Part shown: piece after piece, positions 63,641 through 64,000 of the stretch
Position numbering within the stretch: position 1 is the stretch's first letter
Layout: each line of letters starts with the position of its first letter
Source: Bacteroidales bacterium
GTDB lineage: Bacteria > Bacteroidota > Bacteroidia > Bacteroidales > UBA3663
Assembly: GCA_017561935.1 (NCBI GenBank)
Contig: JAFZBE010000065.1
Location: forward strand, 16,046 to 80,045
DNA: 64,000 nucleotides
Reading direction: 5' to 3'
The notes under the pieces: generated by a model
The model's database searches: none
Seen by the model: only the letters and a program-made list of their open reading frames with translations
Told to the model about the DNA's origin: nothing
Made by a program: the position numbers and the translations under genes

Positions 63641-63883
63641 CGCTCCTCTTTCAATTCGGTGGTGCAGTCATTCACTTGCCGTACGCCAGCAGAAAGGCTC
63701 CTCCCTCGTTCATGGCAGATCCCGACACTCTGCACATCGAAGCCCTTCGCCCGACAATCCTTTTCTGCAGTGGTACAGAAGCATTACAATTTCTGAAAGC
63801 TCCTGCTATCAAGTAGTGACGTCTTCTACTCGAAAGCAGTTGATTTGAGTAATTTCACTTCAAGATGTCAAAGATCTTACTGC

Positions 63884-63891
63884 AAAGATAC
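63884..63891 (-). promoter_or_regulatory. -7 promoter element (TATCTTTG) reading into the gene-poor segment
   Basis: Perfect TAnnTTTG on the minus strand; no TTTG at -33 distance. No annotated gene follows for several hundred bases apart from the doubtful 71-codon frame. Confidence 0.45.
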
Positions 63892-64000
63892 GCATTTTTT
63901 CTGGAAGAATCGCTAAAAACGAGTACTAGGCCTGCAGTTTTAACAGAAGTTTAGATAAAGTTTTGTCAATTTCTTTCTCATTTTGCGCTAGTAAACCCAA

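Larger units (their letters stand above)
63397..64000. other. Gene-poor segment after the transport operon
   Basis: About 600 bp without a credible gene. It holds a perfect 10-bp inverted repeat, CTGCACCACC (63627-63636) and GGTGGTGCAG (63658-63667), and a minus-strand -7 box at 63884-63891. Nothing else is recognised. Whatever the promoter drives must lie to its left, within this segment. Confidence 0.5.

Overview
The window looks like chromosomal DNA of a gut- or rumen-type Bacteroidota, most likely Prevotella or a close relative. The evidence is two SusC/SusD outer-membrane pairs, two giant hybrid two-component regulators, lipoprotein signal peptides, promoters of the Bacteroidota type (TTTG about 20 nt upstream of TAnnTTTG) and almost no recognisable Shine-Dalgarno sites. 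No rRNA, tRNA, phage or CRISPR was seen. The assignment rests on gene content and promoter style; no database was searched.

Layout. (1) 1-5.8 kb, minus strand: an acid-sugar catabolic operon with a DapA-family aldolase, a sodium:solute symporter, an iron alcohol dehydrogenase, a PdxA-like dehydrogenase and a DUF1537 kinase cut by the window edge. It has a good promoter and two TTGA-N-TCAA sites in its leader. (2) 5.8-10.8 kb: housekeeping or accessory genes (patatin lipase, DUF4421 outer-membrane protein, HAD phosphatase, ECF sigma factor with a membrane partner, DUF3089 lipoprotein). (3) 11.1-29.5 kb: a rhamnogalacturonan/pectin utilisation locus. SusC-SusD run on the minus strand. A PL11 lyase, a hybrid sensor and a GH28 pectinase, overlapping by 4 nt each, run on the plus strand. 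A GH2 enzyme and a sugar-porter MFS run on the minus strand. A probable group IIC intron sits exactly behind the terminator hairpin of the GH28 gene. (4) 29.7-33.7 kb: a decaying two-gene plus-strand unit. One GH2 gene has a stop codon in its signal peptide, and the next gene is truncated. (5) 33.8-51.8 kb: a second polysaccharide locus. One long minus-strand run (GH3, SusC, SusD, three paralogous CE1-like esterases, GH3) faces a divergent hybrid sensor. Esterases plus GH3 suggest an esterified hemicellulose, but the substrate is not proven. (6) 51.8-63.4 kb: a NtrB-like kinase and a REC-Fis regulator, divergent from a TolC-HlyD-permease-permease-permease operon with no ATPase gene in the window. 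(7) 63.4-64 kb: no confident gene.

How they work together: in the two glycan loci the surface lipoproteins (SusD) and TonB-dependent channels (SusC) would import oligosaccharides. Periplasmic lyases, hydrolases and esterases would trim them, hybrid sensors would detect the products and switch the loci on, and the MFS carrier would bring monosaccharides into the cytoplasm.

The most unusual signal is a set of short tandem arrays with 9- or 10-bp periods. A TCTAGA-N3 family fills two unrelated intercistronic gaps. An RGGGTTAAGA family fills the gaps of the acid-sugar operon. A CYTCAAACC family is expanded in frame inside three unrelated protein genes, adding tripeptide repeats.
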